A stretch of DNA of 64,000 nucleotides from Trichopria drosophilae (lineage: Eukaryota > Arthropoda > Insecta > Hymenoptera > Diapriidae), in assembly GCA_030407085.1 (NCBI GenBank), contig CM059586.1, positions 89,339,501-89,403,500 of the forward strand, in the 5' to 3' direction. A program made the translations under genes and the position numbers. The notes beneath the pieces are model-generated. The model saw only the letters and a list, made by a program, of their open reading frames with translations. It did no database searches and was not told the origin of the DNA. Shown here piece by piece: positions 1 through 10,759 of this stretch; the first letter of the stretch is position 1; each line of letters starts with the position of its first letter.

Positions 1-46
1 GTTAGATTATGAATAGAACGTATAAAACGTTTCATTCGAGCATTAA

Positions 47-469
47 TTGACCCTTTTCATCCCGAAAGTCTGGAATTTGGACACAACATTCAACGCTGTA
101 TCTTTTGTTCCAAACGGCGTTAGAAAAAATTGAGATTAGTCAAAATCGATAGATTTGGATCTCCTCTTTCAAATGTCCTAATCAGAATCAGCCGGCTACT
201 TAAAAAAAATGGTCAGCATTGACCTTCTCAATGTCAAAAAACGAGATTCCTGCGAAGAAACGTCAGAAAAAGAAGGATTTTTTTCAAAAAATGATCATAA
301 ATTTTTTCTTTGAAATTGCCGGCTGATTCTGACCGCGGCATTTAAATGAGGAGATCCAAATCTATCCATTTTAACTAATTTCAATGTTTTCTAATGCCGT
401 ATGGAATAAAAGATAAAAACATTGAAAATTGTGTCCAAATTCCAGACTTTCGAGACGAAAAGGGTTGAA
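47..469. mobile_element. palindromic MITE-like element
   Basis: The two halves are imperfect inverted copies. The left arm starts GACCCTTTTCATCCCGAAAG and reads on through a conserved block (AGATTTGGATCTCCTC, then CAGAATCAGCCGGC). The right arm repeats the same blocks in reverse complement in the same order. Each arm is about 170 bp around a short AT-rich spacer. There is no coding capacity. This is the architecture of a non-autonomous inverted-repeat transposon. No target-site duplication is clear, so the superfamily is not assigned. Confidence 0.7.
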
Positions 470-479
470 CATATCACAT

Positions 480-1250
480 AGTAATTTAAACAGGTTCAGC
501 AATCTTAATTCGATTACTTAAATAAGATGGAATTAATATGAAAATACGTGTCCTACTAAATCTACTTCGCTGATCAATTAAATTTTTGTTGTACTTACCT
601 TCCTTTAAATGTAGAATTGAATATATAATAGATAATATTCATTATTGCTTACTAAGAAAAATTCCAGCATAAATTTATAAATAATATCAAAGGCACATTT
701 TTAATTAGAGCTTGACTTATTTTCAGTTTGGAAGCAAGAGATGACTCACGCTCTTCTTCACGTAACAGTGGAAATGAACAAAATAGAGGAGACCCCAACT
801 TATAATTGAGTGTACTGTATTTGAGGGATATAAACCACTGTTTCGATGTATACATCATACTTTTAAGTCAGTATTATTTCTAATGATTTTATCTCTAACG
901 ACATTATACTATACGATGGATTGTCTTGAAAGTATTGTCATCTCAGGTGATAATTTGAAGATAATTATATAAGACTCATGATAAAAATAAAAAAAGTTTC
1001 GTAATTTTATGAAAACATAGTTGTAAATTTTCTGTTATGAATGTTGTATTTTTTTCGACAAGAGAGTTATTTTTATACAATTTAAAAAACGATCGCTTTT
1101 TCTAAACTTTGAGTGGTCATAACAATATACTTCAAATCTTCATTTAAAATTTCATTTTTACACGCATTACGTTGTACTTCGAAGGTTTCATTGTAGTTAA
1201 CTATTTTTTTTTCGTCTGCACAGTCTGATGTTCTCGAAGCATACAGTTTT
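480..1250. other. AT-rich stretch, nothing recognised
   Basis: Unique-looking AT-rich sequence with many homopolymer A/T runs. A 68-codon minus-strand frame (652-858) has the composition of translated random AT-rich DNA and no recognisable motif. I see no exon boundary, RNA gene or repeat. Confidence 0.4.
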
Positions 1251-1256
1251 TGTTGA

Positions 1257-1760
1257 CCCATTGTCTGAAATTACATTTTTTAATTCAATTTCAATCAAGT
1301 TTTTAGTATCAAAATCAAAAATGTAAAAAATTGAAAAGTACTTATCCTACCATTGTCGAGATCTCTCTTCAAGATTCCGACGTCAAATTGAGTTTCAGCC
1401 AATAGAAATTTTAATATGATCCCATTTCTAGAAAGTTAAAAAAATTATTTACTCTTATGACTTTTTTGCGCTTTCAGAATATTGGTATTCCATTGAATGG
1501 GCGGACAAATGGTATATTAAATATTTGAATTGTAAGACAAAATTTATTTTATACTCTAATTTATTGGAACGACCTCAAAATGGTGTCACAGTAAACATTT
1601 CTTTTGAAACATTTTTTGTTTTGGTTAGTAATTTTTTCTAAGGGTTGTTATAGTTCTCGAGGGAAAAAAATCTTAACCTATAACATTTGAAATTCATTTC
1701 CTCAAAAACTATGATCGTTTTCGAAAAAAAATGCTTAAAATTAATCAAAGAGTGTATCAA
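1257..1760 (+). mobile_element. truncated copy of the piggyBac-like repeat (copy 1)
   Basis: It begins TTGA-CCCATTG and soon reads TTCAATTTCAATCAAGT, the same left end as the complete element at 31853-33153. From there to about 1640 it also matches, in reverse complement, the sequence at about 63400 down to 63060: shared blocks include CAAGATTCCGA and CTCAAAATGGTGTC. A further block near 1680-1740 (ATTCATTTCCTCAAAAACTAT) recurs at 37.6 and 62.8 kb. The right terminal repeat is not visible, so this copy is truncated. Confidence 0.6.
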
Positions 1761-1769
1761 ATTTCTTTT

Positions 1770-2930
1770 TTTCTCTAAATAATCACAAATATGAGATGTG
1801 TTAAAATTATATCAGTACGATTATCATATTTCAATTAACTAAAATGATGAACATTATTTTTCATTGAATCTTTACTAATATAATAACTCAAATATTTGTA
1901 TATAACTCATTGTCTTTCCTGGTAATTCCACTCTGAAAATAATATTTATGACTCATTTTGCTGATGTTATTTTTATCAGCAATAACTGTTTTCTGATTAA
2001 CATTAAAAAATGAATTTCGTGTTTACGAAAATTCAATTATTTTTCATAATTAATTTTGTAATATATTTGAAATGAACAGAACTAATAATATCATCTTCAA
2101 AATGAAAATAACACTGGGTAATATATATGTGCTATAAAAGATGAGATAGTTCACTGAAATATGTTCTTGTTTAATTTTTTTTATGAGAAAAGAAAAGAAA
2201 ACCATTCTTTAATACAATTCTTGCGTTTTTTTATCAAGATTATTATTAATATATGTTCATATTAGTAGTTAAAAATACCTTAATGTTAGTCAAACTATAA
2301 AAGTTTATCTTAAGGTAACCTATGAACTCCCAAATGTCCAAAATGTTTACTTTGAAATCAGTATAAAAATTCATTATCGAAATTTCTAATAAATTGAATA
2401 GAAGACTTTAAGTACTTGAAGGGTGCTTTGGGATACGATCTTCATGATCACTGAGTAAAATACCGGTTAAAAATCGTTTAATTAAAATATACATAGAGAA
2501 TACTACATATTGCGAAGAAAATACTAGATATCCTGATATTAACCGTTAATATAATATAATAAAAAATTCATGGTCACTATCGGAGATATAAATGACATAA
2601 TCATGTTACAGCATTTTTCAAACTTCAAGATAGGGAGAAATAATATCTAAGATAGTAATGAGAACTATCTCGACATCGCTGTCTCTGTTCTAAACATGCA
2701 GACAGTAATAGTTATCATCTTTTTTTCTCCGTGTACACAAACAAATTTATTTGCTTGCGAATGAAAACCTTGCTAATACAATTACATCAATCATTATATG
2801 AATAATTCCTCTCATTTTTAATCTGAAACGACTTTTTTCGCAATGCTCTGTTTTAATTAAGTTACGAATTTGTTAAATGCATTTTATGTACCCACGTCTG
2901 TATTTGCACAATCGCACGCTTGCAGATGTT
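1770..2930. other. AT-rich stretch, nothing recognised
   Basis: Low-GC sequence with scattered poly-A/T runs. I see no long open frame, tandem repeat or terminal-repeat pair. Confidence 0.4.
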
Positions 2931-2940
2931 GTAACACTGA

Positions 2941-3165
2941 CACATACGACGACAAGATGCAACACTAATTGTGAACGAGTGCGATTGTGAAATTTCTGGG
3001 TTCGATAACGAGTGTTCGAGTTTCAATCTTCCAATTGGTGCGCATCTTGCTTTAAAGGTTACAACGTGGGCCGCGAATTTGACCGATTATCAACGACTTA
3101 TTACCGACTGTAATATAGCTAAGATGGATAAAAGGAAGCTCGAATATGTTAACATTCAACAATAG
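2941..3165 (+). CDS. weak exon-like open frame, unknown product
   Basis: A 74-codon stretch without stops in a locally GC-richer patch. The only initiator near its 5' end is GTG, so in a eukaryote it would have to be an internal exon or remnant. Residues look mixed rather than AT-biased (segment KVTTWAANLTDYQRLI, then MDKRKLEYVN). A second open frame from an ATG at 3189 follows in another register for about 59 codons, which would fit a frameshifted remnant. No domain is recognised, and a chance open frame is equally possible. Confidence 0.15.
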   Translation, partial: HIRRQDATLIVNECDCEISGFDNECSSFNLPIGAHLALKVTTWAANLTDYQRLITDCNIAKMDKRKLEYVNIQQ

Positions 3166-3375
3166 CATACCATTCTACTAGCATATTATGATACGAATGC
3201 GGAAAATATTGGATATCTCTATAAGTGTCGAATTTAAGGAACAAGCCAAAAATAATTCTGATATTCAATGCGCTGGACAGCAAATTTTTCCTGTATTAGC
3301 ACAAAAATGTCACTGTAGAGAAGCTATAACGATTAAAAAGTCACTTATAGTTTATAAATCTTATTAGCTACTATT

Positions 3376-3837
3376 AATAATTCGGGTGCACCTCAAAATC
3401 CCGACAAATAAAAAAACGGACACTTAAAAAAACAGACATTTCAAAATACAGACACTCAAAACCAATACATTTCAATGAACAGACATTCAAGAACTCGACA
3501 TTTCGAACCTCCGATTGGTGCTTTCAAGACATAACACGATCTCGGGTACGCCGTCATTGAGTTCTCACTGGAAGGTCATTTGAAGGTCAAAAATGTTTGA
3601 CCAAGAGATTCATTTTGTGGGTCACTTGAAGGTCAAATCAATTTTTGACCTATCCGTTTTTTGAAATCTCTGTTTTTTTGAATGTCTGTTTTTTGAAATC
3701 TCTGTTTTTTAATGTCTGTTTTTTTAAATGTCTGGTTTTTTAATGTCTGTTTTTTGAAATGTCTGGTTTTTGAATGTCTGTTTTTTGAAGTGTCTCTTTT
3801 TTGAAGTGTCGGGATTTTGAAGTGCACCCAATAATTC
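3376..3837. mobile_element. hAT-like MITE with minisatellite arms (copy 1)
   Basis: The element occupies 3384-3829 and is flanked by identical 8-bp sequences AATAATTC at 3376-3383 and 3830-3837. Its termini are inverted: GGGTGCACCTCAAAATCCCG at the left, complementary to CGGGATTTTGAAGTGCACCC at the right. The arms are made of a degenerate 13-16 bp unit, TGTCTGTTTTTTGAAA and variants, pointing in opposite directions in the two arms. The centre (about 3560-3650) carries several AGGTCA half-sites. Eight-bp duplications are typical of hAT transposons. Minus-strand open frames here are repeats of lysine-rich codons from the minisatellite, not a protein. Confidence 0.8.
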
Positions 3838-3839
3838 GA

Positions 3840-5560
3840 TATTAGATGAAATTTTTAGTTATATGATGAAAATGTTACTTCCTTATACAAATTAAATATA
3901 ATAAATGCATTTAGTGATTTTTAGTGGTCTCACCACTACAATGGTAATATGTGACATCGACCGTATTTTCCCCTCGTGTGAATGAAGTATTTTCTTTTAG
4001 GCGGGATATATTGACATTTTTCGTGATGTTTAAAAAAATATTTACCATTGTCTGTATTAAGATATTCTATTGAAGTTGAGTACAACCGAACGTATTATTG
4101 CGTTTCAAATTTATATTATTGCGAAGTACGAAATTCTAAATACCCACTAGAAGTCTTATTTAATATAAAAGTAGTTGTATGTCAACTATTGTAAATATTA
4201 CTACTAACCTAATTAGATTCTCCTTATTAGTCGAATGCATTGCTCCACTTAATTAATTAAATCTAATCGACGTACATGTTCAATGCAATCATTTCGAAAT
4301 TCACTGAATGCAGATCAGTTTTCATCTTTAATGATGAGAATCAAATTCTGAGCAGAACCGTAATGGAGTGTGGTTTAGATCGATTCCTGCAATTAATTTC
4401 CAGTAACGGGCTATTTGTATTTGGTTTCGTTGATAATAAACGTCTTATTAAAAATTCTACTTAAACTAGTACTGCCACATAAAATTATGAATATCATTTT
4501 GTTAATTAAAATTACAAGTATCAATTTTGTACGAATTTTTCAATTTACCAATTTAGTACTTAGGTATAATAAGCAAGTTATTGTGTATTCGTGAATATCG
4601 TAAACAATGCATTTCTTATGTAGGCTCGTTCGATAAATAAATATTTTAAATGACTAATGCAACACGTATTATATTAAATGCATGCGAATAAAAAGTTATT
4701 ATTTAATCATTTGGATAATTAAAAAATACGTTACTAAAAATAAGTATTTTCGTCTATTCTAAATATATATTATCTCGTTTAAAAAATGACTTAACATTAT
4801 AACTGTAATCTTGTGATTTTTGCCCATTACGAATATGACTCTTATTTGCAGTTAGTCGTAATTTATTATTAACTAACTTTTTTGCAATATCATAACCTAT
4901 CTCTAATAGAGACATTTATATCGAAGCATATATAAAAATGTCACTACATAAGAATTTGCAGATAAACACGAGCTTTTCAGACTATTTACAATTTTTGTAT
5001 AACATAACATCGAAATTAACATTTTGTATTCTCTGCTATAACCTTGAGTATTCGCTGTCATAATATATATTAAAAATTAATCGAAATTCGGTTAGAAAGT
5101 GAATTAAAAATAGGTATTCTTGTAATAAATTGCGGCTATTAATTATCTGAACAGTTGCATTTTTGCGGAATTACGTGCATACAATCAAATGTCATTTGAA
5201 AGGCTTTTTACGTAATTCAGATTTGTACGTTTCTTTATCCCGCCCAGCTTGTAACAATTACTCAATCGGCGATAAAGAGAAAGAGAGTATATTATAGATA
5301 AGTTAGGATTTTTTTAGTCGAAGAAAAGTTTCTCAACGAAAAAGATATATCTCCTCTGGTTTTATCGTTATTTATCTATTGAAATACTGATTGCGAATTT
5401 TAACATCTGTATAACGAAATACACTTGTAATGTGCAAGCAAAAATTACATATTTTCATTCGGAATTTCTTGCTTGCAAAAAGCTCATATGCAGTTGTTGA
5501 CAAATATTTCTTATTGAATATTATTGTAAGATTAGTAAATTCTACCTCATACATTAGTTA
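3840..5560. other. AT-rich stretch, one small ATG frame
   Basis: Mostly low-complexity AT-rich DNA. An ATG-initiated 62-codon frame at 4276-4464 (+) has a fairly mixed composition (VFIFNDENQILSRTVMECGL) but no recognised domain, no clear splice context and is short enough to be chance. Nothing else is supported. Confidence 0.3.
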
Positions 5561-5570
5561 TATCCATATA

Positions 5571-5807
5571 AAGTAGAGTCCCGGTATATTTGCGTCTCGC
5601 TATATTTACGTCCCAGGCTTATTTCCCCAGTTCTGTTTCGTTATATTCGTCTGTAGTCGCTCTCTTTTTCCCCCACCTTGCTCGCTGGGGAGTCAGGAAG
5701 GGCTTGATGTGACGTCACGAACGTAACAAGACTGAGGAGAGTGGGAGAAGCGGAGCTTCCCTTCTTTTGACAAATATAAGGAGACGGGTTAAGGAAATAC
5801 TGTACTG
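5571..5807 (+). mobile_element. pogo/Tc1-type MITE, family CAGTAGAGTCCCGG (copy 1)
   Basis: Its left end AGTAGAGTCCCGGTATATTT is shared with the copy at 45506. The interior shares GCTCTCTTTTTCCC, a GTGACGTCACGAACGTAAC block, GAGAGTGGGAGAAGCGG and TGACAAATATAAGGAGACGG. The right end is degraded (TACTGTACTG) compared with the intact copy. Non-coding. Confidence 0.75.
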
Positions 5808-6469
5808 CATATAAATATTATTCATATTTGTTCTTTAGAAATTAGTCTATGAATTCTTCTACGTGAAAAATGTAAAATATATGTCATATTTAATCAATGA
5901 ATGTCCTGGATTGTGAATTAATTTTTGCAATACTCTGGCTACACTGAACAAATTTACTTGATAAATTCAACTACCATGGAGAAGTTGAGTCGAGAGTAGT
6001 CAAAAGAAATACTTTTTTTGTTAGTATAACTTTGTTGATGTTGTTAATTTTACAATTTTTACTTAAGTTAATATTGTTTATCCAGTAAACGAAAAAGATA
6101 ACATCCCTAAATTAAGACCTTCACACAATATAAAAATACCATCACGTCTTCATGAGTTGAGGAAAATTTTTCTGGAATCCTACATTTATTAAATATATAA
6201 TTTTTAAGACTGTATTAAATAAAAATTAAATAAATATCATATTAAATCATTAATTTTGAACAATAAAATGATCCTATTAAGAAAATAATTAATGAGTTCT
6301 ATTTGCTACTAATAGGACTGATGCGCATGCTTTGACAAACTTTCATCAAATTCAGGTTTTGACATTCTTGATTATGATTATGTATATTATATATATTATG
6401 AATTCATTGTAAAATTTTCAAAATTTAAAAACTTTATTCAATTTCGGTGAACAGCGGAACTGTGTTTTT

Positions 6470-6570
6470 AGAAGTTGCTGATTACGAATGAGTCGTTAGA
6501 TTTTCAAAATTAAAAATGGGACATCCAACATGGTGCTCGAAACTCGGAGGCTTCATTCAATTGACTGGAA
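6470..6570 (+). repeat. dispersed GCTGATTACGAATG...ATGG motif
   Basis: Carries GTTGCTGATTACGAATGAG followed by AAAATGGGACATCCAACATGG. The same pair of motifs (a 'GTCGCTGATTACGAATCTG' type and an 'AATGGCGGATCCAATATGG' type) recurs near 16.7, 17.0, 17.2, 17.7, 24.3, 43.8, 44.5, 55.9 and 58.45 kb, often in inverted pairs. Confidence 0.5.
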
Positions 6571-6667
6571 TAGCCTAAAACTAGTTAATTGTTAGGTTTT
6601 CATCAGAATCGCAATCAACTGTATATAATACACTAATATAATATTCAAAAATATTCTTTTTCACAAT

Positions 6668-6973
6668 TTAAGGTTAGAATATGTAAAAAATCTGAAATGA
6701 TGAGTTAACTTGGGCAAGGAATTCGTTTTTAGCGACCAAAAATCTATAAGATCCTCCACTTCTGATTCATGTCGTGTAAAAAAAAGTTTGTACAGTCTTG
6801 TGTTATTTTTTTTTGTAAATACCTTCAGTGATTAATTACACAGGACCGGAAAACAATCTTTTAGGGGAGACTTTAATCAGAGGTACTGGATCTTATAGAT
6901 TTTTAGTTTCTGAAAATAAATTAGTTGTCCAAGTTAACTCATCATTTCAGATTTTTTACATATCCTAACCTTA
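6668..6973. repeat. head-to-head pair of ACACAGGACC element ends
   Basis: A near-perfect palindrome. The left arm runs AGGTTAGAATATGTAAAAAA ... GATGAGTTAACTTGGGCAA ... TCTATAAGATCC ... CTTGTGTTATT. The right arm is its reverse complement, starting ATTACACAGGACC and ending CATATCCTAACC. The spacer is about 25 bp (around 6810-6835). Two termini of the same family thus face each other. The right one is also the left end of the element at 6838-8185. Confidence 0.65.
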
Positions 6974-8185
6974 ATGCCAAAAAGTATATTTTTCAATATT
7001 TTTCTGATCAGATATCTTAAAATCCTGACGTGATAGGCCGAATCGAATAATGGATTCGTTTTCAGCAGCCAAACATTTATGGGCATATCTCTGAAACTTT
7101 TCTTTTTTCACTTCAGAAAAAATAAAAATAAATTTTTAAGGCCCACTAACCAAACTTTTTTTTACGTTTATATGCGTTTAAATAGTAAGAAAAATGCTGT
7201 GCCACTCATTTTTTTCAAATGTTGATTGATAAAAAGTAATAATACGAAATTTAAAAAATTAAAATATTTTAAAACTTTTTTCATCGTCTATAGCATATAA
7301 AAGAATGAAAAAAAGAGCAAGGCACACATTTTTAAGTTTGGTATGTAATAAAGAACGGTAGTTGTACAATTTTAACGAAACGAATTTTATTAATGTAACA
7401 CAATAACAATTTTTTTTTATTCACTGTTTACAACCCTAAATATGAATTTATGCATACAACAAATTGTATACATAATTGTTATGGTGTAAATAACCATTGG
7501 CAATGGCTAGAATATCATTTGAAGTTGATAACAAAGTGTGCCTGGTCGAAAAGTATATTTTTTTAACGAGTGACGCTTTTAATTTTAAAATTCAAAATGC
7601 TATAAAAACTGTTTCTGAGGGAGCACACTCAATTGCTCAATGCCATTTTGTAGCACTTTTCGTGTAGAATAAACCTCCTTTTAACGTTTTTAGTTAAATG
7701 AAATGTTTTAAAAGTTGTTGCATAAATAATCATTCAGGATGAACTTTCTAAAAATGCGTTCTCCATTTTTGTTTATTTTCTAACTCCGTGTTTTTTATAG
7801 GCACACATAAATGTTGAGTATTTTTTGTTTGTTTAGGTTACTAGTGATGCTGTAGAAAAAATTAAAGTCGTTATCGATAATGTTAAAAAAGTTACAGTAA
7901 TAAAATATAAAACAAAATTGATATCATCACTGCTATACATTAGCAAAATTTAGTGGATTTGTCATTTTTTGTACTTGAAGACATACAACCGAGTTTAAAT
8001 TAACATCTTCCTCTATTTAAACATATTTACTAATGCTCTATGCAGTCACTGTGTAATATATATTACAGGGAAGGTCCTAAACCACCCATCATCACAAAAA
8101 TGAAAAGTTTCGGAGATATTCCCTTATAAGATCCACTATGTCTGATTCAAGTGACCTCGAAAGAAACTTTTTTGTGGTCCTGTGT
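6838..8185. mobile_element. ACACAGGACC-family transposon, 1.35-kb version
   Basis: Left end ACACAGGACCGGAAAACAAT with subterminal GTACTGGATCTTATAGATTT. The right end read in reverse is ACACAGGACCACAAAAAAGT with subterminal TAGTGGATCTTATAAG. Sequence AATT lies outside both ends and may be a target duplication. The interior is AT-rich, contains one CCTGACGTGATAG motif at about 7022, and has no transposase-like frame. It is non-autonomous. The family is also seen at 39013-39268, and a lone end lies near 14694. Confidence 0.6.
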
Positions 8186-8329
8186 AATTAAAAAATACAG
8201 GCTAACAGAAAATGTAATAATTTTCAGCCAATTAAAACGAAATAATAATTTGTTTCATATCATTTAGTGCATTTGTGCTCAATGCTTACCGCCGATCATT
8301 TACGAATAGACAGGTTATCTGGAGCAAAC

Positions 8330-8620
8330 GACAATATGATAAAAGACAATGTGAGCATGCTATGCAGAAAACACACGCCAGTCACCGGATCGAGGCAGAG
8401 TACAATCGAGTAAGTGACACGTGATTTCCTAAGAGATGATTGCGTCATCGGTGACACTGGACTCGCAGAGGGCTGCTGTAAGAACTAGCAGTAGCAATTC
8501 AGCAACATCAGCTTGCTGCAGCAGGAGTTGCGTATCGTTTAAGAGTTGCATTGCGTCGTTGCGCGTGCGTTAACGCTGCAGCCATGAAATGCCGCTTTAA
8601 TAGGCAAAGAAACGAAATCC
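8330..8620. other. GC-richer patch, possible regulatory or exonic DNA
   Basis: Markedly more CpG and GC than its surroundings, with CTGCTGCAGCAGG-type runs and several short direct and inverted CAGCA/TGCTG segments near 8470-8580. No long open frame or splice structure is clear. It could be a promoter or 5' exon of a gene outside view, or an older repeat. Confidence 0.25.
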
Positions 8621-8626
8621 AACAAG

Positions 8627-8722
8627 ATGGAAATGAAACACCAAGATCATGCCAGTTATGAGAAGTTACAGAATAGAAAAAGGGACATTATGCTGGATTC
8701 CGAAGTTGATGCTGAAACATGA
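8627..8722 (+). pseudogene. short duplicated frame, copy A
   Basis: An ATG opens a 31-codon frame with the segments YEKLQNRKRDIML and SEVDAE before TGA. The sequence at 12657-12746 aligns to it from the ATG onward: the first 18 codons align without a gap and the first later gap is a whole codon. Shared residues are M, K, the YE-L-NRK block and EVDA. This in-register similarity suggests both descend from a coding sequence. The product is not recognised, and the frame is too short to be more than a remnant or exon piece. Confidence 0.3.
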
Positions 8723-8739
8723 AATTAAGAAATTCAGTC

Positions 8740-10230
8740 TTGTGTAAAACTAACATAAACTCATTTGCGGGGAACAAAGTCTTATATTGAACAATTATTC
8801 TTAGTAAATTAGTCTACTAGAATCCATATAAATCACCCCAATGTTTGAAGTTTAGGGTATCATAAGAATTTGACGACTGTTACTGAATATTTACAAAAGA
8901 TTACGGAACAAATTTTCTGATCCATACAAAAAATTAAGCATCTCATTAAATAAGATAATGAAAGTTCAGTAATTTATCTGGAAAAGTTCAGCAATCTTAA
9001 GAGGACGTTCGATAATTATAAGCGTTACAATTTTCTGATATCTTTAACTCCAGAACATTTTGGTAATTTGTCCAAAATTTTTGGTGGAATTGTCAAAACG
9101 TTTCATTTCTATTTCGTGTAAGTCAAACAAACTACTGAGGAATGGTGCAATTCTATTGGTTAAAATATAGATACAAAAAATAATAAAAACATTTGTTTTT
9201 TATCTCCAAATTACTGAAAATTTATTCTTAGTCCAAATATTAAAAATTGACAATTCAGTTTCAACAAAAAGGTTGATAAAAATAGGAACAGGTCTCTTAT
9301 TTCTTGTCAACATTTCGATTTTTTTAAAATTATATTTATTAAAAATCGTTATATATTTCTCCTAACTAATTTTGTTTGAACTAAATTAGTCCTTGTTTAT
9401 CCTTTTTTTATCACCATAAAAGTCAAAGCAATTTTACTTGAACAAGATATTAATACAATAATAATCGTAAGAAGAATAGTAAGTAAATGGTCCTATGATT
9501 TATATGAATTTATATTTGCACTCAGATTAACTGCAAGTAAATAAATATTTTTACATCGTATATTAATTAACAAATTTAAATCATACTAAACTTTTTATTT
9601 GTTGACATTTAATAATATATAATAATAAAACAGCAAAGCAAATCATGATTTATATTTAACAAATTTGTATTCCTTTTAATAAGTATTCAAATTTAAATAA
9701 TTTTTTAATAATTTAAGTAATGATTAGAACTTATTAGACATATCATTAACGAGAACGTTATTTCTAATATTTTTTTATTCGCCAATTATGGGTATAAGGA
9801 ATTTATAAAATTACTGAAATTTAATCTCATATTCGTATTTTTCCTGATGAAACAATTTTTTTTACAATAACCAAAGTTCCCGTTTGGATTCTGTAACTTA
9901 CCCAGATTGATGCATTTCTGTAAGATCCTCAATGTTTTGTCATTCGCTGTTTTAAAACTTGACCCATTTGTCCAATGCATATAATATTGCAATGGTGACA
10001 TTATTATTAATAGTACAATTCGTTATAGAATTAACACAGGCTAACAAACTAAGTAAAAAAAAAGTAATAAAATATCTTCAAACTATAAAAAAATCGCCGT
10101 TTTTTCTCAATTTGGCAAAACGCAGATTAATGTGCTATTCATTATTATTAAAAAGCTCTATTACTAATTCCGATTCGTTTTTTTCCCTCAAGTTATTGAA
10201 GTTTTCGTTATGATTTTCGTGTTTGCACTT
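8740..10230. other. AT-rich stretch, nothing recognised
   Basis: Very AT-rich, no terminal repeats found. Overlapping small frames on both strands near 9.8-10.2 kb (71 and 84 codons) have lysine/asparagine/leucine-rich random composition and no motif. Confidence 0.35.
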
Positions 10231-10234
10231 TTGG

Positions 10235-10725
10235 GTTAGAATAGTTCAAAATCTTGACGTGATAGAGCAATTTTACGACCAGATTTAGTTAGATTCAGCA
10301 CATCAAAAACGTGCGTATAAAAATTGTTTCCCCCATATAAACTTATTAAATTGGGCAAAACGGTGTTTTTGGGTTTTTTTTTAGGTTAGGATACCGCAAA
10401 ATCTTGACATGATAGAATAATTCTGAGCAAGAAGGTCGTGTTTACTTTATTAATTATTTTCATACTATTGCACATTTCCTAAATGTATGAAAATCATATT
10501 TATATTTCGACAAAAACTGCAATAACTCGATGAAAAAAAAATCGTATCGGCATGACTAAAAACGCATTTTAAAGCTGATGAATAGCATTTTAATCTGCAT
10601 GTTGCAAATTCCGAACAAAAATTTTGGTCCTACTGAAAATGGTAAAAAAAACAGTATTTTTGCACGTTTAGTTTATGATATCCTAAAATCTTGACGTAAT
10701 GGAACAATTCTGCACCGATATTTGG
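10235..10725 (+). repeat. three dispersed copies of CTTGACGTGATAG motif
   Basis: The units at about 10240-10285, 10381-10430 and 10671-10720 each read GGTTAGGATA-like sequence, then AAAATCTTGACGTGATAGAA, then CAATTCTG. A fourth lies at about 7010-7045 inside the ACACAGGACC element. The spacing is irregular, so this is not a simple tandem array. It is probably the degraded interior of the same element family. Confidence 0.5.
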
Positions 10726-10759
10726 ATTCAGTACAAGGAGAGGTTTCGGAAAAGTGTAG

